A DNA stretch of 64,000 nt from assembly GCA_963678675.1 (NCBI GenBank), contig OY783193.1, positions 4,967,501 through 5,031,500 on the forward strand, given 5' to 3'. The position numbers and the translations under genes were made by a program. The stretch's first letter is position 1, and the number at the start of each line of letters is the position of its first letter. The DNA comes from Xiphydria camelus. Lineage: Eukaryota; Arthropoda; Insecta; Hymenoptera; Xiphydriidae. Below the pieces are notes generated by a model. It saw only the letters and a list, made by a program, of their open reading frames with translations. It had not been told where the DNA came from and made no database searches. Positions 11,763 through 23,623 of the stretch are shown here, piece after piece.

Positions 11763-13141
11763 ACCATGAATCGGGATCGTTTTACTTTACGCGTATGCGA
11801 GCGTCTACCCCCTCTACTTTGAAACGTCGATTTATTCTCTGCGCGACTACCGCGCGGTTTTCAGAAAGGGAAATCAGGTCAAGGGAAATTTTTCGCACGC
11901 GGTGTTTCGCCGCGAAGAGACTTGGCCGTCAATTTACCGGGAAATTCTATAATTACGGCAGCGCGCATAATTAGCGCGATCAATTTCCATCGCGCGAAGA
12001 CAAGCTGCGGCCGCATTAGCGGCGCTTGTTGCTTCGCCCGCGAATAATGAAATATTCATTTCGATTCCGATTACTTTACGACAAAAAATTCTCCATATCT
12101 GCACGGAAACGATCGTCAGAGTTACGATCTGTCCACGGCGGATGTCGCGTTGCCACGCGTAGATATACGCACGCAAATCGGTGCGTCGATCAAGTCGTGA
12201 CCTCACCTTCGGCTTGTTTCGAAAATTATGTGGCATCTCACGATGAAAAAAAGAATTTATCTCGTGACGCCAGAAGGTGTCGCGTATAGTTCCTTTTTTC
12301 ATAATATAGCCATTAATTAGTGCTCGTTGTTAAATTTTGTATTCGAATGGAAGTGAAGGCATTAAACAAGATTTTTGTTTTTGCCTTTACTTTTATTTGC
12401 CATCGTGATGGCAGTAAATCATTTATCTCTCGCAAATATACCTTCAATAAATTCGGAAAACAATTTTCGCAGTGATTAGATGCCGAAGATAGTAGTTCGG
12501 ATTGTTCCCAATGATACTCGATATCAAAATCCAATTTAAATCTACACGATTAGCTTTATCTTTACGTCGCTGTTGATGTTATTTGTTAATATTCAAAAAC
12601 GAGATGACAAATTTCCACTATATTTTATGGAGCTTTCCTCGAAGAAAGGAATTTCTAGTCGAGCCAGGCGCTTTCCTGAACGGATTAGGATCTTTTAGGA
12701 CCACCCTGTGCTACCGTTAGGTTAGTAAACGGTATTTCTTTACCTGCGTTATTCCTTTCTTACGGTAGGCGACTACAATCTGGTAAATAGCTGAATATAT
12801 TCGATATTTTTATGTACATAGATAAACGTTAAAGTAGGGCTTCGTAATTAGTGCGTAATATAGCGTAAGAAATTTGCCTAGAAAAGTTCCACGCAATGCT
12901 CGTAGATATATTTACTTGGTTAATCTCCATTTTAGAGCTTCATAATGTAAGCGTTTAGATTTGAAATTTCGAGAAATAATATAGGCTTCAATTAAATGGA
13001 GTCTCGCTCTCCTATTTTTTTCTTTAAGATTTGTTAGCTAAAAATTCTTCTGTTTTCTCAATTAAAATAAGGTTCATTGGAATGTATCCGTATGACGTAA
13101 ATTATTGGAGTGTTCTTTTCATTGTTGCGACTTAAATTTAG
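11763..13141. other. No gene seen
   Basis: CpG-rich up to about 12250 (antisense ORF of 122 codons at 11934-12302 without motifs), AT-rich afterwards. No repeat family of this window was recognised. Confidence 0.45.
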
Positions 13142-13155
13142 CCCCCCCCCCCCCC
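13142..13155 (+). repeat. Poly(C) tract
   Basis: Fourteen consecutive C residues followed by tccctt. Confidence 0.9.
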
Positions 13156-13531
13156 TCCCTTTAAATAGAAGAAAAATCCAATGGTCAGAGTGAATGACGG
13201 TTCGTCGGCTACCATAAGAAATTCGTCTAAATTGCGTGACGTGGCTAAGGGTCTAAATGTTTTAGATGTAGATAAACTCGGCCAACAATCTGTCTAACGA
13301 TTGCATGCCAAAAAGATAACCATTTAAATTGTTTTCATTGCCCGATACATAATTACTTGGACCATTTCTCTTTTACGACACTATCGGCGCTTACGCGGCT
13401 GATAAATTGCAGAGAAACGAAACGAGGAGAAAAAATTCTGTTCATTCAATCCTCTGCAATAATGCGGATAGGCGTTTCCGGCCAACAGCAACTGCTTTAT
13501 TCAAGAAACGCAAGTTTCTACCGAATCGGCT

Positions 13532-13760
13532 ATACGGAAAAAAATAAATCGTAGCAGTTATAAAGTTTGGTAAATTTCAGGATAAGATTATTTTATCGTT
13601 ACAATGATTACAATTTTGCTAAAAATTGTAGTAAAATTTGTAGAAGTTGCAAGCGTTGATGCAATTTTTACTAAAGTTGTAGTTATTTTAACAGTAACTT
13701 GGCCTTATCTCGAAATTTACCAAAAACTTTGTAAATGCTATGATTTCTTTTTTACGTGTA
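13532..13760. mobile_element. MITE, family B (palindromic, CACGGAAAAA-like ends)
   Basis: The left end is tacggaaaaaaataaat and the right end tttcttttttacgtgta, flanked by TA on both sides. The interior is itself palindromic: 'ggtaaatttcaggataag...' pairs with '...cttatctcgaaatttacc', and 'ttgtagtaaaatttgtagaag' lies at the centre. Same family as 18159-18367 and 42029-42256. Confidence 0.8.
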
Positions 13761-15439
13761 ATGATAAACGAATTACTTCGGATATTCCCACATAATAGAC
13801 TTCTGCAATTACGCGTCCCGCGTAAAAGTCCACGTATGTATGTACTTCTTAGATGTAGATAAACTCGAGAAACTTCCCGCGAAATGATCGCACGTCGAAG
13901 ATAACCGCCCAGAATTTTTCCCCACGCCCGATAATTGCTCGGATATATCTATTTGCCCATTTTCGGGTGTCTATCTCCGTGTTTTCCGAAGAAAAGCAAC
14001 GTCATCGTCGTCGTATCCTTGGAACGGGGCAGGCGGTCTCGACGAATCGTAACCGACTACGTGGGGCCTAATTGACGGCGACAGTGTGACCGGGCGCGAT
14101 AACGTTATCACCGTCCCGATTCAACCAGCCACCGGGCCGTAGCGCGTAGCATATGTTCCTCAATATGGTGACGTGGAATATATTCGTTGTTATAATCTTA
14201 ACATTTCGACAATGGAGTCGTTTTTCGACGCTTGGATCGCGTGGAATATTAAAAACTATGCTAAAAGTAGATTTGTGCCCACACTGTTGTAAATTTCGTT
14301 TGAAAATTTAAATGAAAGTAATTGGAGCAATTATTAACCACATTTTTGAATCTGAAATTTTATACATAACAATAAATCTTCATGCGTGTAATGTCGTTTT
14401 ATTTTGATTTTTGGTCAGGAAAATTAATATTAAGACGCAATATGAATATTCAAGTACTACCTACTGAGAATTAAAGTTGTTTCGATTCTTAAAATTCGAA
14501 CAATTCTTACCAGTGTATACTAGACTGTACTATTAAAAGTTTTGTTTGAAAATTCAAGTAAAACTAACTGGAGCAATTAGCAACGTCATTCGTATCTAAC
14601 ATGCTATACAAAATAATAAAATGTCGTTTCTATAATGTCTTTTTGTTTTGAATTTTAGTCAAGTACTTTTAAAAATTCAGGTTCTATCGATTCTTAAGAC
14701 TCAAATCATTTTTAACAGTGCATATTTTATTCCGTTTTAAGATAGACAAGATATTTTTTAATTTTAGCTCGGCTTAACATCAGTGACATTGAAAGAATAT
14801 CGATAAGAGATACCCATTCAGAGTGACTCTTCGCTTCGGTTTTCTACTCGAGCCATTTATCATGCACGGTAAACATTCATTAATAGAAATTTGGATAACA
14901 CGAACTCGCGACAGAACTCGAATAAAAATCGTACCTCCAACGGGAATGTCAGTGGTAATAAGCTCGGATAACACAAAAATGCCCGGATTTCTCGGACCCT
15001 TCAAGTTCACGTTAACGAGGGTTTACCGCGTGATCGCGGTATTAAGTTGAGTATCAAACCGACTGCGTTGGCCAAGAATTTTTATGCTTCGTTAAGAATC
15101 CGACGTAAGTGTTACATAAATGAATTTATGTGTCTCGCGCGTTCAAATTCCTCCTGCATCTGATATAAGCGTAGGAATAAGCCCCGGGCTCGTTTTAAAA
15201 TTCCACCTTAAAGACCCCTCTTTATCATCGCGTGTAGACGAGGCACGCACTACGGCGTCGCTGATCGAAATTCGTCCCGCATCAGCGACGCGGTGCCAAG
15301 CCTACGTGGCTTCCACCAGCTGTGTGCGCACAGCGACTTCCTATATGGCCGAAATGTTTAAAGTCGTATCGCGCTTCGCTCTCGGGCCCCGCCTTGATCA
15401 GTAATAAATCCTTTAATAGAGTATTATATTGCATCGCGA
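13761..15439. other. No gene seen
   Basis: Mixed composition. Two loosely similar segments at about 14270-14420 and 14540-14690 share 'gtttgaaaattcaa/taa...aaagtaattggagcaatta' and 'tttgttttgaattttagtca'. This is a degenerate local duplication of about 265 bp spacing. No coding evidence. Confidence 0.45.
14285..14660 (+). repeat. Degenerate local tandem duplication
   Basis: The stretches at about 14296-14410 and 14551-14660 share in order 'gtttgaaaatt(t/c)aa', 'aactggagcaattag/atta', '(a/t)tttt...tatctaac/gaatctgaaa', 'tatacataacaataaa' versus 'tatacaaaataataaa', and 'ttttgttttgaatttt'. Two old copies with many substitutions. Confidence 0.5.
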
Positions 15440-15440
15440 T

Positions 15441-16132
15441 CTCTCTCTCTCTCTCTCTTTTTATTTTTGCATATACTAGTTACTTTTAGTTGTCTTACTA
15501 TTTACATATATCATTACTTTTATCCCATCTACCCATCATCAGCACTATTATTATTGTTATTGCTATTATTATTATAAATATTATTAATCTTGTCTTTCGT
15601 GTATTTGTGCTCTTAGGAAACGCCAGTGTCTCAGAGTCATATAAACGCTTCTTCTTCTTCTTTTTCTTTCTTTCTCTCTCTCTCCTTTACGATCTACTAA
15701 AGTTCTTCTGCCACTTATCTTCACTTATTTTTACTTAGTTTTACTATTTACTCGCTTTACTTCTTGCCGCTATGGTTCACTCTTCTACCATTTATTTCTA
15801 TTCACTTTTACTTAGTTTTAATGCAATATTTACTCATACCATTTATTTTTACTATTTTTTAGTTAGTTTTACTATTTGCTCTTGTTACTTCTCTTCATTT
15901 TTTCTTACCATTTTTTTTTACCAAATTACACTTTGTTATTTTTGCCTTTCTTTTTGTGCTCTCAGAAGACGCCTGTCATACAGCCTATTCAATAAACGCA
16001 TCTGCTCTTTTTCCCTCCTTCCCCCCCCTCTCTCTCTCTCATTCTCCCTCTTCTTTTATCTTTCTCCTTACTTCTCTTTCTTTCTCTCTTTACTCCACCA
16101 CCCCTTTTTATTTCTTTCTCGGAAATTAAGTT
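15441..16132 (+). repeat. Pyrimidine-skewed minisatellite-like tract
   Basis: Over about 700 bp the + strand is strongly T/C-rich: (CT)n at 15441-15458, TTCTTC/CTTT runs at 15650-15690, and TC runs at 16020-16100. Internal repeats include '(t/c)ttttactta/gttagttttactattt(a/g)ctc' at about 15731, 15800 and 15850. Two related 50 bp stretches at 15606-15658 and 15955-16008 share 'gtgctct(t/c)ag', 'acgcc' and 'ataaacgc'. Short leucine/phenylalanine/serine-rich ORFs here are composition artefacts. Confidence 0.75.
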
Positions 16133-16294
16133 GAAACACTCGACTAAAGTTTCACTGTACGGAGTATCTGCATATACGATGACGTCGTAAAAATCCGCTA
16201 TGTTCCAAGAGAAACTCTCGAGAAAGTAGGTATAGGTATAATGTGAGCACCGTCGAGTTACATACACTTTTTCTAAAGTGTGACGATTGATAGT

Positions 16295-16690
16295 TTAACC
16301 CTTACTTGCCACACTGGGGTTCGAAACAACCTCATGGTAAAATTCGTACTTGTGCCACACTGGGGTTGATTTACACCCCAGCGAGAAGAATTGTTATAAC
16401 AAATAAATTATTGCATATTTGTAGTTGAACATTTTATCAGCTCTTCTTAAGAGCGTACTTTAAAAGACCGTGTAACTTTTATATTTTATTTTTTTCGCAT
16501 ACTTAATTTTAAGTTATGGTTATACAAGTTCCACTGTCTTTTAAAGTACGCTCTTAAGAAGAGCTGATAAAATTTTCAAGTACAAATATGCAATAATTTG
16601 TTCGTTATAGCAATTTTTCTCGCTGGGGTGTAAATCAACCCCAGTGTGGCAAGTACGTGATTCTATAGAAGTGTGGCAAGTAAGGGTTAA
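16295..16690. mobile_element. piggyBac-type MITE with TTAA target duplication
   Basis: TTAA at 16295-16298 and 16687-16690 flank an element that begins CCCTTACTTGCCACAC (16299) and ends GTGTGGCAAGTAAGGG (16686), a perfect 16 bp terminal inverted repeat. A second inverted set follows inside ('cacactggggttgatttaca' / 'tgtaaatcaaccccagtgtg'), and 'atcagctcttcttaagagcg' is mirrored at about 16547-16568. TTAA targets and CCCT-type ends are hallmarks of piggyBac elements. No transposase is present. Confidence 0.92.
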
Positions 16691-18158
16691 TGGATGATCG
16701 TTTCTGATAGCAAAATATAGATTTTTTATATAGGTGATCCCGTATTGCGTAGATATAACGATCGATGAGAGACGCGGATAACGCGTGAAGGACGCAGGGA
16801 AAAAGGGATCGAGACTGCCCGCTTTATAGATAGTACTATCTGGAAGACATCGATAACATATTGTGGCTTTCAGCGAGTTCTGAGGCAAATCGTTTTGATT
16901 TATAGTCAATTTTCAATATTCCTAACCGTTCCGCGGTATTTATGGACGCATTCCAGGGAGTAAAGGAGAGACAGAGCGAGAGACTATTTTACAGAGGCTA
17001 TTTCTCCAGTTGAAACTATACGAATAACATTCCAAACGATCGTACTTCCGGCGAGGGAAACGCGAAGTATTTTACATGCGACGATTCAGAGGGAACACGA
17101 ATAATGGATGGGCATTTTTTTCAGTGTGTATATAAGCGATTGAACGAATGACTCTATTTGCTGAATTACAGCGAAACGAATAAAGCTGTGTGACGGCAGT
17201 ATTCCTCGATTACGAAAAATCGAAATTCGCGTAATACATTCAAAACAGGATTATCGCAAAAGGGATTGGTATGTGCAACATATCGTGGTTCGCAGCGAGT
17301 TCCGAGGCAAATTATTTTCGACTCACGAGACAATTTTCGATATCTCTCACCATCGCAGGGGCTCGCGGTGGCTAAGGACAGAGCCGGAGGGGGGAGAGGG
17401 GCCGATCCACCCGTCGTGCAACTCCGACCCGGACAGACACGCGGGAAATCTCATTATGACCGGGACGCGCCCCATAACGGCTTGAAGAGCCAATTTGGAA
17501 TCCGCACCACGGATACGATGTTATGATACGCTCCCATTACAATAGGCGAGTGTATTCGCCGACGGTCGCGCATATCGCATTAAACGGTACACGCGCTACT
17601 GGTAACGTACATATTACGCCAACTACCGGTACGTACAATCCGTGCGCGCGAACGGCTTCGCGCTCGGCCGATTCGCAGGCAGTTTTCCACCCTTTTCCCA
17701 CTCTCGTTCGCCGCGGTAAACGACCGAACGCTTCGTTTCGCGCCACGGTTTCGTCCTCGACGCTCTGTATCGAAATGTATGGAAGAGTCGCGGGATTCCC
17801 CGCGAGTACGTATAGAGGCTGTCTCACCGCGCTGCTGCACACGTTGCGCGAGCGCGTCGGAGAGCGTGCATAAATTACGTACGGCGATTCCGGGAGAGAC
17901 GCCACGCTTCGGTTGACTCTCGGCTGTTGTACCTCGGCTGTACATTATAGAGAGTACCGAATTACTCGGGAATGCGCTACGGCATTGGAAATAAACCCGT
18001 TTGGTAGTAGTGCCGGAAATGCGATTTCACGCGGAGAAAAAGGAAATGCACGAATTACAATTTGACTATAGCATAAGCTACGATTTCACCCAGAAAATTT
18101 TACAGAGGTACACAGTAATTAATGTTTTTTTTTTCAGGAGAACCGATAGAAATTTCTG
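16691..18158. other. No gene seen; CpG-rich block 17340-17950
   Basis: Both strands have several overlapping ORFs of about 115-122 codons in the CpG-rich part, without domains, and mutually exclusive. I take them as chance ORFs of GC-rich DNA. No repeat family was recognised. Confidence 0.45.
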
Positions 18159-18367
18159 CACGGAGAAAAATTGGTGGTAAATTTCGGGGCAAGGCTAGTT
18201 TCTTGTTACGATAACTACAATTTTTACTAAAATTGTAGTAAAACTTGTAGAAGTTGCAAGCGTCTGCTATAATTTTTATTAAAATTGTAGTTATCGTAAC
18301 AATAAATTGGCCTTGTCCCGTATTTGACCATAAATTTTGTTGATGTTACAATTCATTTTTTTCCGTG
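18159..18367. mobile_element. MITE, family B
   Basis: It starts CACGGAGAAAAATTGG and ends ATTTTTTTCCGTG. The interior matches the 13532 and 42029 copies: 'ggtaaatttcggggcaaggc', 'ttgttacgataactacaatt', 'aacttgtagaagttgcaagcg', 'aataaattggccttgtcccg'. The element is nearly palindromic and could fold into a long hairpin. It is bracketed by a degenerate 22 bp direct repeat (see findings). Confidence 0.85.
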
Positions 18368-18949
18368 TGGGGAACCGGTAGAAATTTTTGTGGAAACAGA
18401 TATTATATCTGGTTAAACTAGTATTTGTATAGTTATAAACCTTGTAAATAGAAACATGTGTCCTCTGTACAAATTCTTGAAAATCCGTTCGAATCTCAGC
18501 GTTACTTGATGAAACTGTCAACATTGCTGGTTTTTTTTGTGTGAAAAACGGATATTAAACGGATATATGTTTATTTATTTTTTTTAAATGGATGTTACGG
18601 CTGTAGACTTTAATACAGCAATTTCATTTTAGTTATTTTTGGCGTTTCCTTGTCGATTTTCATTATCTCATTATACTATAAATAACTTCCGTGGAACCAT
18701 GCATAGTTATGCTTATGATATGAGAATTGTAATTCTTGGTTTCCGGATGGTAACCGCATCCGTATTCATTTATTTGCCGATGTTTCGCAAACATTGCGGT
18801 TTGTTTTATCAGGGTGAGTGACCTTCTGATACTTCTATGAAACAGTTTTACAGTAGAGGCTGCCTGAAGTTAGTTCAACTTTAATTCCAGTAGAAATACA
18901 CGATGCTAATAATTGTAAATCGGGATTAACTTTATTGTGCTTTTGTCGG

Positions 18950-19285
18950 ACTTGGTCTTTTCACTAATTTTTTTTATTCCAGATTCGGAAAATTTGAAAA
19001 TAACCATTTACGTTGTATTTTTTCATTTTTCATTTTCGGCATCACTTAAGCTGGAAAACGATATTTAAAAATGTACTCTCGCACTCGTTGCTCGGCATAA
19101 GTGCATCTTTTAGGCCTTCCGATGGCGTCACAATCTTATAAAAAAATGCATTTATAAATTTGCGAGTAATTATTTTTTCGGGTATTTTTTTCTTTCGTGT
19201 GCGACATTGAATATGTATACAGATTACAAATTGAATTTAAAAATATGAATATTTTTTTATGCAAATACCGAATTAGCCCTATAAG
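18950..19285 (+). repeat. Dispersed repeat, family D
   Basis: Shares with 21175-21528 (reverse), 57870-58145 and 45440-45568 (partial, reverse) the segments 'ttttttcatttttcattttcgg', 'gatggcgtcacaat' versus 'gatgacatcacgat', 'gaataattatt...tcgg', 'gacattgaatatgtat/cgcagattacaaattgaatttaaaaatatgaat'. It is about 330 bp long and non-coding. Ends are not sharply defined, so its class is unknown. Confidence 0.65.
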
Positions 19286-19962
19286 TTTAATTCGCTACTT
19301 CTGGGCAGTCGACTGACGACGTTTAATTAATGCGCTAGAGAAGCAGCGAGAATTATTGGGGTCTGCAATGAACGTAAGATAAACAACCGCGACGCCACGC
19401 TCGGCGTGCCAGGTAACGCGCCATTGAGATTGCCCGCGTTTCGCTCGGTCGAGTTGGTAATGCAAAACCTCAAGCGTAATGCAAAACCTCAAGCGGGTGA
19501 TGACGGGGAGTGGAGCGTCGTGGCAAATAACATTGCGCATGCACAAACACGGCGGCGAAGCGGGTGGAAATTAGTTCGGCGGAAGCACGTCGCCGTCTTT
19601 CGTTGTTTCCTGGAGCGGAAGATGCTGTATTTGTATATATTCGTACGTGTGGGGCTTTTCGTGGCGTTTCGGGCAAAGTCTGACCCTCGTCGCGTCGGAT
19701 TTGGTTGATAACTTTTTCTCGCATTACGCCCGATGTGTCTAAAGTAGAGGACTTCGGTTTCTTTTTATCAAGGAGTTTGACGCTTATGAATTTTTTAAGT
19801 TAAGAAGAAGCCAATTCCTTAATATATAGTAGAACTCTATAAATCTGTATTAAACAACGAACGATTCGAGATATTTCGAAGAATGGAATTTACTTTATTT
19901 TTTATTTAACCGACGCTTTACTTCAAGATTTTGTTATGCTACCTTTTAATCAGCCCCTAATA

Positions 19963-20195
19963 TACCGAGAAAATAGTTTATCCGTAGTTGATAAATGTTT
20001 GTTTGAATATGGTGAAATAAACATTTTATTGGACCAAGTAAATATTCGTTAACTATTTCAATATTTATTTGGTACCATTAGATCCTTCGAGGCAACTATT
20101 TCAATGAAATATTGCAATAATTAACACAGGTATATTTTCTTGTCTTAACGAAATATCTATTTACCCATATTTAAAATTACATTTATTTGCTTGAT
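19963..20195 (+). mobile_element. MITE, family E, right end decayed
   Basis: The left end is TACCGAGAAAATAGTTTAT, then 'gtagttgataaatgtttgtttgaatatggtgaaataaacatt'. This matches the reverse complement of the right half of the composite element at 37023-38508. The right terminus is not recognisable. Non-coding. Confidence 0.65.
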
Positions 20196-20607
20196 TTTTC
20201 CTTTCCGCCAGGACCTATCAACGGTCGCCCTCATAGAGTACCGTTCTATAAAGCTCTAAGCACTATATTTCTCAAGTATATAACGAGATAAAAATCACTC
20301 CGTATAATATAATATACCTTCGATCAACACTGCCACATCGATAGCTGCCAGCTTTGTCGGAGTGCGCGGGGGCGGAAGTTCGAGTACACTTTAATTAAGA
20401 AACGAAACACGACTCGTGCGGCCTATCTGCAAGGCGGAAGAGGAAGGTGCCCGTGTAGAAAACACGGGGTAGGGTCGTTTTCTCGTGCAGCGCTACTACT
20501 AGATTTAATTAGTGCCAACCGCCGCTCGACTCCGCAGAAGCGAGGGAAGAGAGAGGGCGATAAATGTTTTTACTCGTCGTGGGGGGACACGCGCAACGGG
20601 CGGATGC
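20196..20607. other. No gene seen; CpG-rich unique DNA
   Basis: Composition rises to GC-rich from about 20340. No conserved motif or repeat family identified before the local duplication at 20608. Confidence 0.4.
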
Positions 20608-21004
20608 GCGTCTGACCGTTCCGTCGCTCCTCCACTGTTTGCGTACACAAGAAACCTTAATGAAAAGTGCATAAACGTAAATTAAATAGGTGTCTACCGC
20701 TATTATGCACTATAAATGCTACGGCAAAGCGCCTCGATGTGCTCGCGCTCCATAAATTGTCGAAATAGTATGGCGCTTCATAAAAAGCTCGGTCGTTTAT
20801 CGCCTCTCAGGCGAGGAGGGAACTGCGTAGAATGACTCGCGGGTTTGGAAAAAAAACACGAGTAGAAACAGATAAGCGCCGGCTACGGTCACGCCTCGTC
20901 CGCCGTCAGCTCGAGGCCGGCGCGTCTGACCACACTGCCGCTCCTCTACTGCCTGCGTACACAAGGAAGCCTAATGAAAAGTGCGTGAAACGTAAATGTA
21001 ATAG
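20608..21004 (+). repeat. Local direct duplication of an 84 bp segment (20608-20690 and 20921-21004)
   Basis: The two segments start gcgtctgacc, continue with (t/c)cgctcctc(c/t)actg, tgcgtacacaag(a/g)aa, taatgaaaagtgc, aaacgtaaat and end aatagg. They are about 80 % identical by eye, 313 bp apart, and flanked by sequence that is not similar. No similarity to the MITE families. Function unknown. Confidence 0.75.
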
Positions 21005-21174
21005 GGACAGATAAGCGTCGTTATCGTAACACATTACGTGACGTCAGAATAGAGAGGCTCGCTCGAGAGGGTCCTCTCTTAGCGAGACAGTAGAAAATAG
21101 TGTCGTTTGATAGGGGTTGCTTGGAACGACGAATTGAATTTCTCGAATATTCAAACAATTCGATCTTTACAAAA

Positions 21175-21528
21175 AAAAATGTTCATGTTTTTAAATTCAA
21201 TTTGCAATTTATATACATATTCGATATATCATACGAAAAATAAAATGTCCGAAAAAATTATTATTCGCTGAGTTATAAGTGAGTCTCTCTTTACGACATT
21301 GTGACGTCACTGAATCGCTAGAGAGAGACGCATTTATGTGGAGCAATGAGTGCGAGAGAGATAGACTCACGGTACGATGACATAGCTGTATTTTAAAATA
21401 TCGTTTTCCAGCTCTGATAAGGCCGAAATTGAAAAATGAAAAAAAAATGCGGGGTAGATAATTTTTTCCAAAGTATCCGAATTTTCAATAAAAAAAATTT
21501 GTAGGCAAACCGAATTGCCCTAGAAGCG
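21175..21528 (-). repeat. Dispersed repeat, family D, reverse copy
   Basis: Reads as the reverse complement of 18950-19285 and 57870-58145: 'catgtttttaaattcaatttgcaattt', 'atattcgatatatcatacgaaaaataa', 'aaaaaattattattcgctgag', 'gtgacgtcac', 'ccgaaattgaaaaatgaaaaaaa'. About 350 bp, non-coding. Confidence 0.65.
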
Positions 21529-21654
21529 ACAGAAATACGGCAATATATAATATGTACGGTGACTCGATCCACTTGGTTCTGATTGGAGCTATCGGTATTA
21601 CCGTGAAATTACATTAAGCTGCAGCGAACTAAGTGCCCAATGTTATGTACCGGA

Positions 21655-21742
21655 TGTTATAAATATGAGCCAAACGCTCATAACTAATGGGATAATAGTG
21701 ATTGAAGTTTCTTTCCTGGCGAATAAGTTTAGCCTCATATGA
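21655..21742 (+). mobile_element. MITE, family C, right half only
   Basis: Matches the right half of 54715-54920: 'gttataaatatgagccaa', 'gctcataactaatgggataatagtgatt', 'cctggcgaataagtttagcctcatatgat'. The left half and the CCACAT terminus are missing. Confidence 0.7.
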
Positions 21743-23320
21743 TATTTGCTACTCGTATGTCGCAGATTCAAGTCCTCACCCTCTATATATTATACATTCG
21801 CTCGATTTGCCATCGGGTATTGCGTACAATGCTAGCCACTAACTAAAAATCGACAACGACGTAAAGGAGACCTCGAGATAGCTGCGTATAAACGATTCGG
21901 AAGTTGACAGAATGCACTACCCGGCGCTTCAATGCTCGATGCACTCGAGCCTAGCAGTCGGAGAGTTTCCGAGTTCGACCCTCTCCGGGGGTTTTTCTCG
22001 AACGTAACCATATCTGTACGCACGTATCAACGTACGTGTGTACGTATCGATTCTCCATTATATTTACCTCGTGTAGGCTTACTCGTAAAATTCGAACGGG
22101 AGTGTGACCGGGGAAATATCGGAAATTCAAATTCGTTGATTTGCATACTTTCCGATACAAAAGCGCGCGAGCATGTTCTCCGGTGAAACGTGGAAAATTC
22201 GGTTCGCGCGGTACTGTTCGCGGCGGTACGCGTAGTTTTGCCCCCGGCACGGCGAGTCTCTACAGTTTGCCCGCATCTACATATACACGCCCATGCGGTG
22301 CGTATTGTACAACTACCCCCAACACAGATATATCGATAACGGCCACTTCCGACCCGGAAACTTCTCCGCACTTCGGTTGGCCCCCGACGAGCGCCGTCAA
22401 TCGCGGCGTCCAGGGGTCAAAGCCGAAACGGTCAGAGGGCGTCAACCGACTCTCCCTTGAACCTATACATATGCATGCGTACGCACACCACACCTTGTAA
22501 ATTCGCCTCATAAATCACCTTCCTCCGCAAATGTGTATCAGAAAGCCGGCATCGCATAAATTACGTTCGTTTGAACAGGACCGCGAGAAATAGGAGAGGC
22601 TGGGGCGAGACGGCGAGGAGAGGAAAGGATCGCGGGGAGTGCGCGGAAGGGCTTTCAATTAAACGCCATTCTTCATTACAAACTAAGCGCAGTTTAAACT
22701 ATTCAGCAAGTCGGTTTCGCCGTTCGAAGTGAGCATATTTCCATCCCGACGTATATTCCGGCGCAAATTTACATCCACGTCCCTCTCGTGCGAAGCTCGT
22801 ATCTTCCCAACCCTCCTGCCCCCCTCCACTTTCTACATCTCGCGCACACGCTCGCTCTCACCGCGTTACGTTTCGCCCCACCGCGCGGTATTTCGTCCGC
22901 GGGTGTATTACCGCGGCGAAGTAGAATGTGGAGGAAAAGGGCAAACGGGCGTCGGAACCGGAGACTGTAATTCCTCTTGAAACTCGCTGCGCGCACCGGC
23001 GCGGGTTACGTGCAATCGCCGCACGTGACTTCGTGGTCGCGTCGGCACATCCCGCGCGCGCGCGCGCGTGGCACTTTTCCTCCCGGCGAAGAAATTCTTA
23101 TCTCGCGGCCGCGTGTGTCGCGCGCGGCGGGGGAGGTTTTATTTAACGGCGCGCCTTTCTTATGCGCGCGGGGGATAAGAGTCCAAGAGGTCTGGGAGAT
23201 CGTCGCGCCGGAGCTTCTTCTCGATGGTGTTATATTTATGGAGGGATTAGAGGCGGAGGGGAGTATGTGGGAAAGTGATTTGGAATGAGGAGGTTCTCTC
23301 GCGAACTTTCTGGGCTGAGG
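21743..23320. other. No gene seen; CpG-rich block with (CG)n run
   Basis: One of the most GC- and CpG-rich blocks of the window. Numerous short ORFs overlap on both strands and none has a domain I recognise. An alternating CG run (CGCGCGCGCGCGCG, about 23053-23066) is present, a sequence type with Z-DNA potential. Confidence 0.45.
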
Positions 23321-23590
23321 TACACTGGGAGAAATGTATAGGTCACGTGGCTGTAAGTGTAGCTGTACTTTAAGGCTAAATGAAGTTAACTGGACGGTAT
23401 AGGCGATTTAGCGATACCAAATGGTAACAAGAGCAATGCGTATAGCTGAAATAACTAGACGTATTGCTAAAACAACTAGGTATATGTATAGCTGACATAG
23501 AAATACGTATTGTTAAGATAACTAGAACTTATTTTTATATGAATAAATTACTGGCATTGCTGTGCAACCTGTAAAATTTCTCTCAGTGTA
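23321..23590 (+). mobile_element. MITE, family F
   Basis: The left end TACACTGGGAGAAATG and right end ATTTCTCTCAGTGTA form an inverted terminus, with TA at both edges. The interior has repeated 'gtattgctaaaacaactag' units. Same family as the reverse copy at 51241-51530, sharing 'actttaaggctaa', 'aactggacggtatagg', 'gataaattactggcattgc'. Confidence 0.78.
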
Positions 23591-23623
23591 TGGTGGAATT
23601 TTTGGTATAATATATAGAGTTGA

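Noticed and set aside
15140..15160. Possible tRNA B box (gttcaaattcc)
   Set aside because: No acceptor stem or A box in the required distance.
15490..16134. Membrane-protein-like ORFs (phenylalanine/leucine/serine-rich)
   Set aside because: Produced by the pyrimidine-skewed repeat; no conserved features.
21755..21785. tRNA-like B box (cagattcaagtcct)
   Set aside because: No matching A box or cloverleaf could be built upstream; no other tRNA candidate was convincing.
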